A stretch of 64,000 nucleotides of DNA from Moraxella sp. K1664 (GTDB taxonomy: Bacteria > Pseudomonadota > Gammaproteobacteria > Pseudomonadales > Moraxellaceae): contig NZ_CP155576.1 of assembly GCF_039693965.1 (NCBI RefSeq), positions 2,604,001-2,668,000 on the forward strand, in the 5' to 3' direction. A program made the position numbers and the translations under genes. This document shows, piece by piece, positions 8,926 to 19,603 of the stretch; the first letter of the stretch is position 1, and each line of letters starts with the position of its first letter. The notes under the pieces were generated by a model. The model searched no databases. It had not been told where the DNA came from and saw only the letters and a program-made list of their open reading frames with translations.

Positions 8926-9237
8926 ATTGATTTAAAATGAATGATTTATATGTATCGCCATTGTAACACAATTTTTGGATTTTGGTTATGGAGATTTTTT
9001 AGACGGGTGTTTGTTCAGGACATACCCGCCTTTGGTATTTGCCACAACAAATAGATTGATTCATCAAGTTGTCATCAAGCCCACCACCGCCCCACTTAAA
9101 ATCTCACAAAATCAATTCCTTATCCAAAATTTTCCCCATTTTGCCAAAAAAGTCCTGCCAAGCCATAAAAATTATGCTAAAATGGCACGCCATAAAACAC
9201 ATGATATAGTGATTTTATTTTAAAATAACACCATATT
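8926..9237. other. Gene-free stretch with a stray end of a family A element
   Basis: About 310 bp upstream of the nrdB-side miniature element. Bases 9024-9042 (ACCCGCCTTTGGTATTTGC) match the terminal 19 bp of family A copy 1 with one mismatch, but nothing else of an element follows, so it is a remnant or a solo end. The remaining sequence is AT-rich. The 82-codon frame here has no coding character. Confidence 0.5.
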
Positions 9238-9445
9238 TAGGGCATGTTGAACATTGATAACATTCTTATAAAATAAGATGAAAAATTGACAATTTCAATC
9301 AATTTTTGCATGAAAAATGGCTAAATCTTGTTTTTCATCGTCAAAAACTTGCTTGATAGAATAACTATCAACCTGCGTTTTTTCCTTGAAAAACATGCGA
9401 TTTTTCTCATTTTTCATTGCAAATACCAAAGTTCAACACGCCCTA
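9238..9445 (+). mobile_element. Family A miniature inverted-repeat element, copy 2, upstream of nrdB
   Basis: 208 bp with 15-base ends TAGGGCATGTTGAAC and GTTCAACACGCCCTA (one mismatch), TA at each end as in TA-targeting (IS630/mariner-like) elements. The core holds a perfect TTGATAG-AATAA-CTATCAA hairpin. The element ends 54 bp before the nrdB start, and its own frame ([15 protein letters not shown]) runs in phase into nrdB. Confidence 0.85.
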
Positions 9446-9499
9446 GACAACAAGACCCAACTTCCCTTTATTTATAAAAATCAATCATCAGAGAGTGTC

Positions 9500-10597
9500 A
9501 TGCAGTATTCTATCTTTCCCCAAACCAAAAACGACCCCCTAAAAGAACCCATGTTTTTTGGGCAAGCGGTGAACGTCTCTCGCTATGACCAACAGCGTCA
9601 TCCTGTGTTTGAACAGCTCATTGAAAAGCAGTTGTCGTTTTTTTGGCGACCTGAGGAGATAGACGTTAGCCGTGATAGGATTGATTTTAGTGAGTTATCC
9701 GCCCCTGCTCAGCACATTTTTTTGTCCAACTTAAAATACCAAACCTTACTTGACAGCATTCAAGGACGTAGCCCCAATGCGGTGCTATTACCCATTGTGT
9801 CTTTGCCAGAGTTAGAGACATGGATTGAGACATGGTCGTTTAGTGAGACCATTCACAGCCGCAGTTATACGCACATCATTCGCAACATCGTCAATGACCC
9901 GAGCGTGATTTTTGATGATATTATGGATAACGAGCATATCCTTGCCCGTGCCAAAGACATCGCCATTTATTATGATGATTTGTACGAAGCCAGTCAGTTG
10001 TATAACTTGACAGGCAAAGGCGATTTGCGTGAACTCAAAAAGAAACTCTACCTATGTATCGTGGCGGTTAATGTGCTAGAAGCCATTCGTTTTTATGTGT
10101 CGTTTGCTTGCTCATTTGCCTTTGCCGAAAATAAAGTCATGGAAGGCAACGCCAAAATCATCAAGATGATTGCCCGTGATGAAGCCCTGCACCTAAACGG
10201 CACACAGCACATCATCAATCTCATGCGACAAGGTCAAGATGACCCAGAGATGGTGGAGATTGCCAAAGAATGCCAAGACGAAGCGATTGAGATTTTCCGT
10301 GTCGCTGCCGAGCAAGAAAAAGACTGGGCAAGCTATCTGTTCAAAGACGGCTCTATCATCGGTCTTAACCGTGATATTCTGTGCCAGTATGTTGAGTACA
10401 TCACCAATACCCGTATGCTGGCGATTGGTCTGCCTGCCATTTTTGAGACCAAATCCAACCCCATTCCTTGGATAAATGCGTGGTTGTCATCGGACAACGT
10501 GCAAGTTGCCCCCCAAGAAACCGAAATCACCACTTATTTGGTCGGTCAGATTGACAGTGATTTGGACGGGGTGGATTTGGACGATTTTGAACTCTAA
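9500..10597 (+). CDS. nrdB: Class Ia ribonucleotide reductase, beta subunit
   Basis: Provides the diferric-tyrosyl radical for reduction of ribonucleotides to deoxyribonucleotides. 365 residues. ATG 9500 (MQYSIFPQ) is chosen over an in-frame start inside the upstream miniature element at 9386. R2 signatures: [12 protein letters not shown] with the first Asp ligand, [23 protein letters not shown] with the Glu, His and radical Tyr, and [15 protein letters not shown] with later ligands. nrdA is not upstream; an element occupies that position. The radical-maintenance ferredoxin gene follows after 17 bp. Confidence 0.95.
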   Translation: MQYSIFPQTKNDPLKEPMFFGQAVNVSRYDQQRHPVFEQLIEKQLSFFWRPEEIDVSRDRIDFSELSAPAQHIFLSNLKYQTLLDSIQGRSPNAVLLPIVSLPELETWIETWSFSETIHSRSYTHIIRNIVNDPSVIFDDIMDNEHILARAKDIAIYYDDLYEASQLYNLTGKGDLRELKKKLYLCIVAVNVLEAIRFYVSFACSFAFAENKVMEGNAKIIKMIARDEALHLNGTQHIINLMRQGQDDPEMVEIAKECQDEAIEIFRVAAEQEKDWASYLFKDGSIIGLNRDILCQYVEYITNTRMLAIGLPAIFETKSNPIPWINAWLSSDNVQVAPQETEITTYLVGQIDSDLDGVDLDDFEL

Positions 10598-10614
10598 TCA
10601 CAAAAGTATCAATC

Positions 10615-10986
10615 ATGCCGTGGATTTTTACAGACGAAATGCGGTTTTATCTGCATGAAGGCGAGAGCTTGCTTGATGGCATGTTACGCACCGAACATAA
10701 AGACGTGCGTTATATGTGTCGTCAGGGTTTTTGTGGGGCGTGTAAAATGCGTGTCAAAGGGGCAACAGACGCCCCCAAAGCCAAACAAATCCCACTGGCA
10801 CACCTAGATGATGATGAAGTTCTGGCATGCTGTTGTGTGCCGACAGGGACGATGGTGGTCAGCTACGATACGGACAAACCAAACAAGTCAAGCAAAGCAT
10901 GGCAACATCAGCGTACAGATGGGACGTGGCATTTACAAAAAACATCTATCATAAGCCGTCAGATTTTTTATAAAATAGACGGATGA
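10615..10986 (+). CDS. yfaE: 2Fe-2S ferredoxin, YfaE-like, NrdB cofactor maintenance
   Basis: 123 residues. Plant-type 2Fe-2S domain with cysteines in MCRQGFCGAC (C35, C40, C43) and the ACCC cluster (C72-C74). In enterobacteria YfaE, encoded next to nrdB, reduces the di-iron centre to regenerate the tyrosyl radical; the same gene order here supports that role. The C-terminal 40 residues (TDKPNKSSKAWQHQ... YKIDG) extend beyond the usual ~85-residue length and have no recognised function. Confidence 0.85.
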   Translation: MPWIFTDEMRFYLHEGESLLDGMLRTEHKDVRYMCRQGFCGACKMRVKGATDAPKAKQIPLAHLDDDEVLACCCVPTGTMVVSYDTDKPNKSSKAWQHQRTDGTWHLQKTSIISRQIFYKIDG

Positions 10987-11007
10987 TGTGATTATGTGCT
11001 TTTGCTT

Positions 11008-11826
11008 ATGACCCTAACCCGTTTTCCTATCAATAAAAAAACTCTACTCATCGGTGCCATTGCCCTTAGTCTGACGGTAGGCGGTATTGCTTTATCGGGC
11101 AGTCTGTCGGGCAACCTGTCTCGAAACCAAAAGTCCGCCAAAGATTCTGTTAATGCCGAGCCGTCAGCAGGCGTGGCGAGCATGGTTGTCGCCCCCGCCA
11201 CGGCAAGTGTGGACAGCTCTGATAGCCAAACTCATACAGAGACAATGCAAGCGGTGAGTTATGTCGCCTTGGCTGACGCCACGCTTGATGTCGCCCAAAA
11301 ACAAGACATCGCACGCCAAATCAAGAACTTAGAAAGCACAGGCAGTACATCGGGCGGTGTATTAACCCATGAGTTCAAATCCGCCACGCACGCCAAAATG
11401 TCTTATCGCTTTGGGCGAAAACAGTCCCTTGCCTTTGAAATGGTAAAAATCAAAGACGCTTTGCCGTCAGGCTTTGTGCTGACAGGGCGAGCGTATGAAG
11501 GGGTGCTTGGCGAGACGGGTTTTGATGGGGTGTACCGCCTATTTGAGCACCCTAGCACCAAAGCACGCCTTGAAATCACCGAAACCCACATTCATCCCGA
11601 CAAGCCCTTAACGCTCATCAAAGAGCTGTACCGTGAAGACATGAACGGCACGCCCCTAAGATTTGAGCAACTTATCGATAAAAAGGGCGATGTCTATTAT
11701 CATGGCGAGTTCGTGGCGGGCGACCGTTATGTCAGCATGACCAGTCGTGGCATGAATTTGCCTGAGTTTATGACGGTGGTGGACATGATGCTCATACAAG
11801 CCAAAGCGGTGCAAAAGGGGTTGTAG
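11008..11826 (+). CDS. Membrane-anchored or secreted protein of unknown function
   Basis: 272 residues from ATG 11008 (GTG 10996 is an alternative). An N-terminal hydrophobic segment (KTLLIGAIALSLTVGGIALSG) is followed by a Ser/Ala-rich linker and a folded region from about residue 85 (FGRKQSLAFEMVKIKDALPSGFVLTGRAYEG... YREDMNGTPLRFEQLIDKKGDVYYHGEF). Repeated alternating strands suggest a beta-rich periplasmic domain. It follows the ferredoxin by 21 bp and may be cotranscribed with nrdB, but nothing links it to that function. Confidence 0.6.
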   Translation: MTLTRFPINKKTLLIGAIALSLTVGGIALSGSLSGNLSRNQKSAKDSVNAEPSAGVASMVVAPATASVDSSDSQTHTETMQAVSYVALADATLDVAQKQDIARQIKNLESTGSTSGGVLTHEFKSATHAKMSYRFGRKQSLAFEMVKIKDALPSGFVLTGRAYEGVLGETGFDGVYRLFEHPSTKARLEITETHIHPDKPLTLIKELYREDMNGTPLRFEQLIDKKGDVYYHGEFVAGDRYVSMTSRGMNLPEFMTVVDMMLIQAKAVQKGL

Positions 11827-11857
11827 TTTTGCTGTTTATATTTACCCCTTAATCACA

Positions 11858-13105
11858 CTACATCTTAGCACCACAATCAAACCCATCACGAATGGACTGT
11901 TCATGCTCATAAAGTAGGGGCAGTACCGTGCCAACGACCCACGCATGCCGATAGCCTTGCAAGCCCCCCGATAAGGCGTGCGTGTCATCGATGGGCAGAC
12001 CTTGATAGACGTGATACATAAGCTCATTAATCCAACGCCCTTTTAGTAGGAGATTGCTAGGAATGTTTAGCAGGCGAGCTTGGGCGTCGGTAGCTTCGTC
12101 TAGGGCATGGCGAAAAGGCTTGGCTTTACTGGTATAAACGGGGATTTTGGCAGGCATGTCCGCTTGGGGCAGGGCTTTGGCTTCTTTGATGACACGGATT
12201 ATCTCAGCACCATAACGGCGTAGGGCGGAGCGGTTTAGGGTGGTGTATGCCAAATCTTTCATGTTGGTTGGCAGGCTCTCAATAATCTCACGCAACGGCT
12301 GTTTACCAATGATAAAACTGCGTGGCTCGTTCACCGCCCGAGCCAGTGACTCTCGCCACATGGTCAAGCCCCGCAGTACCGCCAGTTGCTGTCTGGTGTA
12401 GGTCGGGGCAACATGGTCAAGATAGAGCTTATCATCGCTTAGGTGCTGAGTGTCGTACAGCTCTTTGGCATAGAGCGTGCTATCTTCATTGACATAGCCT
12501 AACACCTGTTTGTCACTAAGTGCCTGCACGACCGCCTGATGTAGGGCGAGCAGATAACGTACGTCATTGACCGCGTACAGTTCTTGCTCGGGCGTGAGTG
12601 GTCTGGCAAGCCAATTAGACTGACTCTCGCCTTTATCTAGTGCCACACCCAAAATTTCACTGACCGCTTGGCTATAACCCACTTGCAATTTGCCAGTCAG
12701 GTATGCCACGCCAATTTGTACATCAAAGACATTGGTCAAGGGCGGATTATTGGCAAGCAGATAAAATATCCCCAAATCTTCTCCGCACGCATACCACACC
12801 ATGCTCGGCACTTCGCACAGGGCTTGCCAAAACTCGGTCAAATCAAGACGTGGGGCGTCCACAAGGTATATCCCTTTGCCGGTATTGACCTGCACCAATG
12901 CCAATATCGGATAATAAGTGTCACGCTTGATAAACTCGGTATCCAAAGCGACCACATCCACGCTGTCTATCTCATCAATCAGCTCATATAACTCATCATC
13001 TGTCCGCACCCATTGGGTTGGTAAATCAAGCAGGGCGTGCTGGTCATCATTGCTGAGATGAGCGTGGGGAAAGTTAAAATTGGCAGGGTTTTTTAAATCA
13101 GTCAT
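11858..13105 (-). CDS. rnd: Ribonuclease D
   Basis: 3'-5' exoribonuclease that matures tRNA 3' ends. 415 residues from ATG 13105; the in-frame extension to 13180 is not needed. DEDDy exonuclease motifs: VVALDTEFIKRDTYYP, YACGEDLGIF and YAVNDVRYLLALH with the final Asp. An HRDC-like helical domain follows (LRGLTMWRESLARAVNEPRSFIIGKQPL). Slightly longer than the E. coli enzyme (375). It lies downstream of the BCCT transporter on the same strand but behind a terminator. Confidence 0.92.
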   Translation of the reverse strand: MTDLKNPANFNFPHAHLSNDDQHALLDLPTQWVRTDDELYELIDEIDSVDVVALDTEFIKRDTYYPILALVQVNTGKGIYLVDAPRLDLTEFWQALCEVPSMVWYACGEDLGIFYLLANNPPLTNVFDVQIGVAYLTGKLQVGYSQAVSEILGVALDKGESQSNWLARPLTPEQELYAVNDVRYLLALHQAVVQALSDKQVLGYVNEDSTLYAKELYDTQHLSDDKLYLDHVAPTYTRQQLAVLRGLTMWRESLARAVNEPRSFIIGKQPLREIIESLPTNMKDLAYTTLNRSALRRYGAEIIRVIKEAKALPQADMPAKIPVYTSKAKPFRHALDEATDAQARLLNIPSNLLLKGRWINELMYHVYQGLPIDDTHALSGGLQGYRHAWVVGTVLPLLYEHEQSIRDGFDCGAKM

Positions 13106-13128
13106 TGTGGGTCTATGTGTCGAAAATT

Positions 13129-13160
13129 CCCCTAATTTTACACCAAAATCAGGGGAATGT
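13129..13160 (-). terminator. Hairpin terminator after the BCCT gene
   Basis: Minus-strand stem TTCCCCTGATTTT / AAAATTAGGGGAA (one mismatch) followed by TTTT, between the transporter stop and the rnd start. Confidence 0.65.
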
Positions 13161-13222
13161 GTGGTTATTTTAAGTATCAATCATAATGGCGTGTGATTTG
13201 TGTGTTGCAAATCTCCTTTGGC

Positions 13223-14959
13223 TTATGTATTATCTTTGCCTGCCGATGTCTTGGGCGTGGGCGGATTTAAGGTTGGTGGGCCTGCCAGTAGATGTTCATC
13301 CACAAACTGATTGGCACTGTTATGCTCGGCAGACTCTTCGGTGATGTACCATTGCCCTTTGCGATATAAGGTTAGTCTGTCACGCCCTAAGCCACGCAGT
13401 AAGCAGTACATCATCAAAAGCACGACGATGGCAAAGGGAAAGCCCGCCACAATCGCCGCCGCTTGTAGTGCTGACAAACCCCCTGCTGCCAATAAGATAC
13501 AAGCGATAATGCCTTCGGAAGTCACCCAAAACAGGCGTTGCACTTTGGGTGGGTTGGTGTTGCCCCCTGCGGTAAGCATGTCCACGACCAGACTGGCACT
13601 GTCGGCACTGGTAACGAACCACAGTACAATCATGGCAAGAATGACGACCGTCAAGCCTTGGGTAAAAGGATAGTATTCAATGAATTTGAAAATAGCACTG
13701 CCTGTGTCATTTAATACCGCTGTTGTCAAGCCATAATCGCCAGAGAGTTCCATGTGGATGGCAACCCCACCAAAAGTGGTAAACCACAAAAACAACAGTA
13801 GCATAGGAACAAACAACACTCCAAAAATAAACTCTCTAATGGTGCGTCCACGGCTAATGCGAGCGATAAAAATCCCCACAAAAGGCGACCAACTTACCCA
13901 CCATGCCCAATAAAAAATCGTCCAAGATGCTTGCCAATTGGTGTCGGCATAAGCTTCGTTCCACAGACCAACTTGTACCAGTGATGATGTGTAGTTACCC
14001 ACATTCTCAACAAAGCTGTCAAAAATAAACTGTGTAGGACCTGCAACAATCATAAAGCCTAACATGATGAGCGTGCCGATGATGGTAACATCGCTAAGTA
14101 GTTTTACCCCTTTATTAAGACCTGCCATGACTGATAACGTGGCACAGGCGGTTATCCCTGCAATCAAGGCGATTTTTAATGTCAAACTTGGGGTAATACC
14201 CATGATGTCAGCCAGTCCCGTCTCTAACTGCATGACTCCTAAGCCTAATGATGTTACCACCCCAAACATGGTGCCGAATACTGCTAGGGTGTCAACAACA
14301 TGACCCCATTTGCCATAAATTTTTTGCCCGATGAGCGGGAACAAGACCGAGCGAATGGATAGGGGTAGACCGCGCCGATAATGAAAATAAGCCAAACCCA
14401 AGGCGACCACGGCATACACCGCCCAAGCGTGTAGCCCCCAATGTAAAAATGAGTAGGTCATGGCTTCTTTGGCACTCTCCACGGTGCTAGGCTCGGCGGT
14501 GGGTGGTTTGGCAAAATGCAGCAGTGGCTCGGCTGTGCCCCAATAGAGCAGTCCAATCCCAATCCCTGCCGAAAACAGCATGCCAATCCACGAACCAAAA
14601 CTATACTCAGGGGTCTCAGTCTGATGACCTAGGCGAATGTCGCCATAGCCACTAATGGCAATGTACAAACAAAACACCAAAGCGGCATTCATCAAAATGA
14701 TAAATAAAAAGCCAAATCGTTCGGTGATAAAGGCTTGGGCGTTATTAAAGAGCTGTCCTGCCATCTCGCTAAATAAAGTGCCAAAAATCATAAAAATAAC
14801 AATCAGCAGTGCAGAAGTCAAAAACACAGGTATGCTTACTTGCGGAAAAATACCAAGTCGTCCAATGGCTACTTTATTTATTACCGAATCGTGATTAAAA
14901 TCTTTGGGCGTTTTGGCGGTCTGGTAACTGACTGATTTATCAAGGTCTTTATCGCTCAT
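13223..14959 (-). CDS. BCCT-family glycine betaine/choline/carnitine transporter
   Basis: Secondary transporter of quaternary ammonium compounds in the inner membrane, normally used for osmoprotection. 578 residues with about 12 hydrophobic segments. The family signature near the middle reads TIFYWAWWVSWSPFVGIFIARISRGRTIREFI, with the aromatic box tryptophans. The N-terminal 35 residues are cytoplasmic and charged; the C-terminal tail (about 45 residues) is hydrophilic. ATG 14959 is 7 bases after AGGA. Which substrate is carried, and whether it is sodium- or proton-coupled, cannot be told. No bet genes are adjacent. Confidence 0.9.
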   Translation of the reverse strand: MSDKDLDKSVSYQTAKTPKDFNHDSVINKVAIGRLGIFPQVSIPVFLTSALLIVIFMIFGTLFSEMAGQLFNNAQAFITERFGFLFIILMNAALVFCLYIAISGYGDIRLGHQTETPEYSFGSWIGMLFSAGIGIGLLYWGTAEPLLHFAKPPTAEPSTVESAKEAMTYSFLHWGLHAWAVYAVVALGLAYFHYRRGLPLSIRSVLFPLIGQKIYGKWGHVVDTLAVFGTMFGVVTSLGLGVMQLETGLADIMGITPSLTLKIALIAGITACATLSVMAGLNKGVKLLSDVTIIGTLIMLGFMIVAGPTQFIFDSFVENVGNYTSSLVQVGLWNEAYADTNWQASWTIFYWAWWVSWSPFVGIFIARISRGRTIREFIFGVLFVPMLLLFLWFTTFGGVAIHMELSGDYGLTTAVLNDTGSAIFKFIEYYPFTQGLTVVILAMIVLWFVTSADSASLVVDMLTAGGNTNPPKVQRLFWVTSEGIIACILLAAGGLSALQAAAIVAGFPFAIVVLLMMYCLLRGLGRDRLTLYRKGQWYITEESAEHNSANQFVDEHLLAGPPTLNPPTPKTSAGKDNT

Positions 14960-15335
14960 CATGCATCCTTATGGTTAATATATTTATTTGCAAAATTTCT
15001 TAATCATGATAGATATTAACAAAATTCATGATGGCTTACCACATAAAAACGTATTATTTCTGTACAATGACAAAAAATTAATAAATTTTTCCGATTATTG
15101 ATAATATCACAAATTTGTAAATGATTGTTTTTTAAAGCAATCATCAAAATAAAGTTTGACAAAAAATGGTTTGGCTGTCATACAATTAAAAGAAAACAAA
15201 TGTTTTTATTAAAAATATGCTTATTGACTGATTTTATGGCGTTTATTTTTGGTTTTAATATTAACAATTTGGGCGTATCATGTTAAGATAGACAGTATGA
15301 CTCTATAACTTAGCCAAAACAAAAGGAAAACGACA
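14960..15335. other. Divergent promoter region between the BCCT gene and dapF
   Basis: 376 bp, very AT-rich. It must carry promoters for both divergent genes. No palindromic repeat of families A-C and no small gene is evident. Confidence 0.5.
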
Positions 15336-16235
15336 ATGTTAATCGAATTTACCAAAATGCATGGTTTGGGCAATGACTTTATGGTGATTGACCTAGTGAC
15401 ACAGCGGATGAATCTAACAAGCGAGTTGGTGCGACTGCTTGCCGACCGCCATTTGGGCGTAGGTTTTGACCAACTGCTTATCGTTGAGCCACCGTCTCGT
15501 CCTGATGTGGATTTTAAATATCGTATTTTTAATGCTGATGGACAGGAAGTGGCACAGTGTGGCAATGGGGCAAGATGTTTTGCGTCCTTTGTGCAGGCTC
15601 GTAAACTCTCCTTTAAACAGCGTTTGCGTGTGGAGACAGCAAGCGGGGTCATCACGCTGACCACTGACCGTTATGGTTGGGTGCAGGTGGACATGGGTAA
15701 GCCCAAATTTGAGCCTGCCGAGATTCCTTTTGCTCCCCAAGCCATCACCAAAGTGGGTAATTCTTACCGCCTAAATGTCGATGGCGAGCCTGTTCAGCTC
15801 TACCTTGCCAACATGGGCAATCCCCATGCGGTCATTTTGGTGGATGATGTATTGACTGCCGATGTGGCACGTCTGGGCAAGCTCATCGAGAGTCATGAAG
15901 CATTCCCCGAGCGTGTCAATGTCGGTTTTGTCCAAATTGTTAATCAACGCCATGTCCGCTTGCGTGTCTATGAACGTGGTGTGGGCGAGACGCAGGCGTG
16001 TGGCACAGGTGCATGTGCGGCGGTCGCTGTGGGCGTGCGTGAAGGTTGGATTGATGAAGGGGTTGATGTGCGAGTTCAGCTCTATGGCGGTAGCCTTGCC
16101 GTGCGTTATCAAGAAGGCTACTCGGTGATGATGACAGGACCGACATCCTTTGTCTATGAAGGGGTGTTTAGCCCTGATGGACTGGCAGCACAGGCAGGGA
16201 TTAACCTGACACCAACCGAAGATTATGACGCCTAA
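15336..16235 (+). CDS. dapF: Diaminopimelate epimerase
   Basis: Converts L,L- to meso-diaminopimelate for lysine and peptidoglycan synthesis. 299 residues. The two catalytic cysteines are in [12 protein letters not shown] (C75) and [13 protein letters not shown] near residue 226; the N-terminal [13 protein letters not shown] motif is intact. It has an AAAGGAAAA ribosome site. It stands alone and converges with tgt. The C-terminal ~20 residues after SFVYEGVF are an extension over the usual end. Confidence 0.95.
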   Translation: MLIEFTKMHGLGNDFMVIDLVTQRMNLTSELVRLLADRHLGVGFDQLLIVEPPSRPDVDFKYRIFNADGQEVAQCGNGARCFASFVQARKLSFKQRLRVETASGVITLTTDRYGWVQVDMGKPKFEPAEIPFAPQAITKVGNSYRLNVDGEPVQLYLANMGNPHAVILVDDVLTADVARLGKLIESHEAFPERVNVGFVQIVNQRHVRLRVYERGVGETQACGTGACAAVAVGVREGWIDEGVDVRVQLYGGSLAVRYQEGYSVMMTGPTSFVYEGVFSPDGLAAQAGINLTPTEDYDA

Positions 16236-16254
16236 ATCAGCCATCTGCCAAATT

Positions 16255-16285
16255 AAACCCTTGCTGTTGCAGGGGTTTTTGTTAA
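16255..16285 (+). terminator. Terminator after dapF
   Basis: Stem AAACCCTTGC / GCAGGGGTTT (one G-T pair), then TTTTTG. Confidence 0.7.
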
Positions 16286-16343
16286 ACTAGGTTTTAAATG
16301 ACATCCACCATTGGTATGTCATGTTTATAAAAATGCCGTCTGT

Positions 16344-17504
<1,161 letters not shown>

Positions 17505-17533
17505 TTATAGCAATATTTACCAATTTTAGCAAA

Positions 17534-18583
17534 TTAACCATATAATTGCTCTCGTATTTCAATTAACGTTTTTATTGCCAAATAATGTTCGGGGATTTCT
17601 GGTAAATCACTTTGCTCAAATGTCAATTCCACGTCTTTTATTAACTCATCTGCTTTTTGTAATAACTCATCATAATCAAATTGCCCTGATTTAATTGCAA
17701 GTAGCTCATCACGATTATTACGCTCCACAATCACTTTGCCTAATTTGGCAATATCTAAGGCAGTATATAACAGCCGAAAAGTGTGCATGATATTTTTGGC
17801 ATCATAGCCTTTGCCATGATTGGCGGTGGACTCATAACGCTCATGATTACGTTTTTCTACCCATTCCCAATACTCTTTATAATCTTGGCAATATTTGCTA
17901 TATCCCATTTGATTAAATGACAAATAAGCAATGGGCGATACATCTTTGGGAATAGAACTTAATAGCACATCATGGCTGTCATCGTGAATAATCCCCCGAT
18001 AGTCGCCGACAAACATCGCATACATATGACTGGCGTGGGGCATTTTGGATAAGCCGATTTGCGATTGGGTAAGATTATGATTATCTAGCCAATCTATCAA
18101 ATCCACGCTTTTTTGATTGTCAAATACCACACAAAATTCCAATAGGCTCTTTTTGTCTTTACTCATCGGATTGACGATTTTTTTATTTAAGCCACGAGAT
18201 TTTTTAATTTGGCTCACGGCAAATCCTGCAAAGGTTTTTTGGCATAATTTGGAAATAAACCAATCAGGATTAAACTTATCCATAATAGGGTGCTTATATA
18301 ATATCTTATCGCTTGGCGTGGCAAGGAGTTCCATAATATTGGGATTATTTTGTAATAATAAATCTACAAATCGCCCAAGCTCATAATACACCACGTCATT
18401 GGTGTCGTTACTCACCTGTGGCACATAATCATCGTGCAAACCGTAATAATAGGGCTTGGGCAAATAAAACACGCCTTTAATATCCGTATCTGATGACGGC
18501 GTATCTAATCCATAAGCACGACTGCCCGAGATACATTCTAATAAAATCAGGTTATTAGATTTTAGGTAATCAATGGTTATCAT
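17534..18583 (-). CDS. Nucleotidyltransferase of the RlaP/YcgL type (PF10127-like)
   Basis: 349 residues. DNA polymerase beta superfamily signature at the N-terminus: ISGSRAYGLDTPSSDTDIKGVF, giving GS and the paired Asp (D-x-D) metal ligands. The rest is helical (NHERYESTANHGKGYDAKNIMHTFRLLYTALDIAK is a conserved-looking patch). In some bacteria the relatives sit in RNA-repair operons beside RNA ligase; none is seen here. A second, shorter member lies 126 bp upstream on the same strand, so the two may form one unit. Substrate unknown. Confidence 0.75.
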   Translation of the reverse strand: MITIDYLKSNNLILLECISGSRAYGLDTPSSDTDIKGVFYLPKPYYYGLHDDYVPQVSNDTNDVVYYELGRFVDLLLQNNPNIMELLATPSDKILYKHPIMDKFNPDWFISKLCQKTFAGFAVSQIKKSRGLNKKIVNPMSKDKKSLLEFCVVFDNQKSVDLIDWLDNHNLTQSQIGLSKMPHASHMYAMFVGDYRGIIHDDSHDVLLSSIPKDVSPIAYLSFNQMGYSKYCQDYKEYWEWVEKRNHERYESTANHGKGYDAKNIMHTFRLLYTALDIAKLGKVIVERNNRDELLAIKSGQFDYDELLQKADELIKDVELTFEQSDLPEIPEHYLAIKTLIEIREQLYG

Positions 18584-18639
18584 GAATTTTCTCGTTAATT
18601 TTATATAGGATTTTTAATACAGAATGGTAAATTCAATTT

Positions 18640-18690
18640 ACCCTGTGATAAAGCATTTCTAGGCGAATAAATTGCCCCTACACGTCCACA
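18640..18690. repeat. Family C palindromic repeat, partial
   Basis: Contains TTTACCCTGTGATAAAG and GGCGAATAAATTGCCCCTAC, the right part of the compound repeat seen intact at 50709-50779. It lies between the two nucleotidyltransferase genes. Confidence 0.7.
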
Positions 18691-18709
18691 TTAAAAAATT
18701 ATCTTAAAG

Positions 18710-19486
18710 TTATTTAAAAACAATTTTTCTAAATAACTCATTTAACACACCAACATCGCCTTTTTGTTTTTTATCAAAAGTTAAATCTTGGGTTGTTTGC
18801 CAAAGATGTTTGGTAAGTATTTGCATGGATAGGGGTAATTCATATAAATATTTTTCGCCATGTGATTGTTTTAAATAAATAATATGATTTAATTCATCAA
18901 CATCATCAGGATTTAACAAGCCAAACATTTCGTTCATGCATACAGGGGGCATGGTTTGGTATTCTTTTATCCATAGGCTTGCAAGTAATGCACGAATCAG
19001 ATAACACCATTTTTTAAGTTTTATCGGACGTGATATATCTAGCTCGCCATTTGCCTTTTTTGCCATGCCTTGATAATGATGATAAACCTCTTGGGGATTA
19101 AAAAAGTCTGATTGGATATATTTAATCTCTTTAATAAATTCATCATCGCCATGATAAATAATGGGCGAATTTAACCATTCAAAAATCACGGCATTGGATT
19201 TATGAATGTGTACCAACGCTTTTTTAATATCCCAACCACCAATATCAAATGGCACATCAAATAACTCATGATTGATAAATTCAAACGTGTCTTTGTCATC
19301 ATAAATTTGCAAATACCAATCGGGCGTATGATGATAAATGAGCCGTACGTCAAAATCGCTATCAAAACTGGCAAAACCCCATGCCCGACTACCACTTTCT
19401 ATGGCGTGTAATGGTGTAATGGCGTGGGCGTGGCAAGTGGTGTGTAGGGTGTGGGTGATTTGGCTATGGTAGTCGGTGTTGGTCAT
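18710..19486 (-). CDS. Nucleotidyltransferase of the YcgL type (PF10127-like)
   Basis: 258 residues from ATG 19486, 6 bases after GGGG. The pol-beta motif is ESGSRAWGFASFDSDFDVRLIY, with Asp ligands in DSDFD. A WDIKKALVHIHKSNAVIFEWLNSPIIY helix pair follows, typical of COG3541 proteins. It is a distant paralogue of the next gene on the strand (17534-18583). Together they look like a two-gene unit separated by a family C repeat. Neither carries a HEPN or MNT-partner signature. Function unknown beyond predicted nucleotide transfer. Confidence 0.75.
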   Translation of the reverse strand: MTNTDYHSQITHTLHTTCHAHAITPLHAIESGSRAWGFASFDSDFDVRLIYHHTPDWYLQIYDDKDTFEFINHELFDVPFDIGGWDIKKALVHIHKSNAVIFEWLNSPIIYHGDDEFIKEIKYIQSDFFNPQEVYHHYQGMAKKANGELDISRPIKLKKWCYLIRALLASLWIKEYQTMPPVCMNEMFGLLNPDDVDELNHIIYLKQSHGEKYLYELPLSMQILTKHLWQTTQDLTFDKKQKGDVGVLNELFRKIVFK

Positions 19487-19603
19487 AATTAACCCCAAAA
19501 AATAGATGTTATTATAACAAAATTATCCCAAAAATCCATTTGCCAAATATATCAAAAACAGGTAATATGCCTTTTGATTTTTATGTTTTTAATAGGAAAA
19601 GTT

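Noticed and set aside
8975-9223. 82-codon frame upstream of the nrdB-side element
   Set aside because: No family features, no ribosome site, and it partly reads a stray repeat end.
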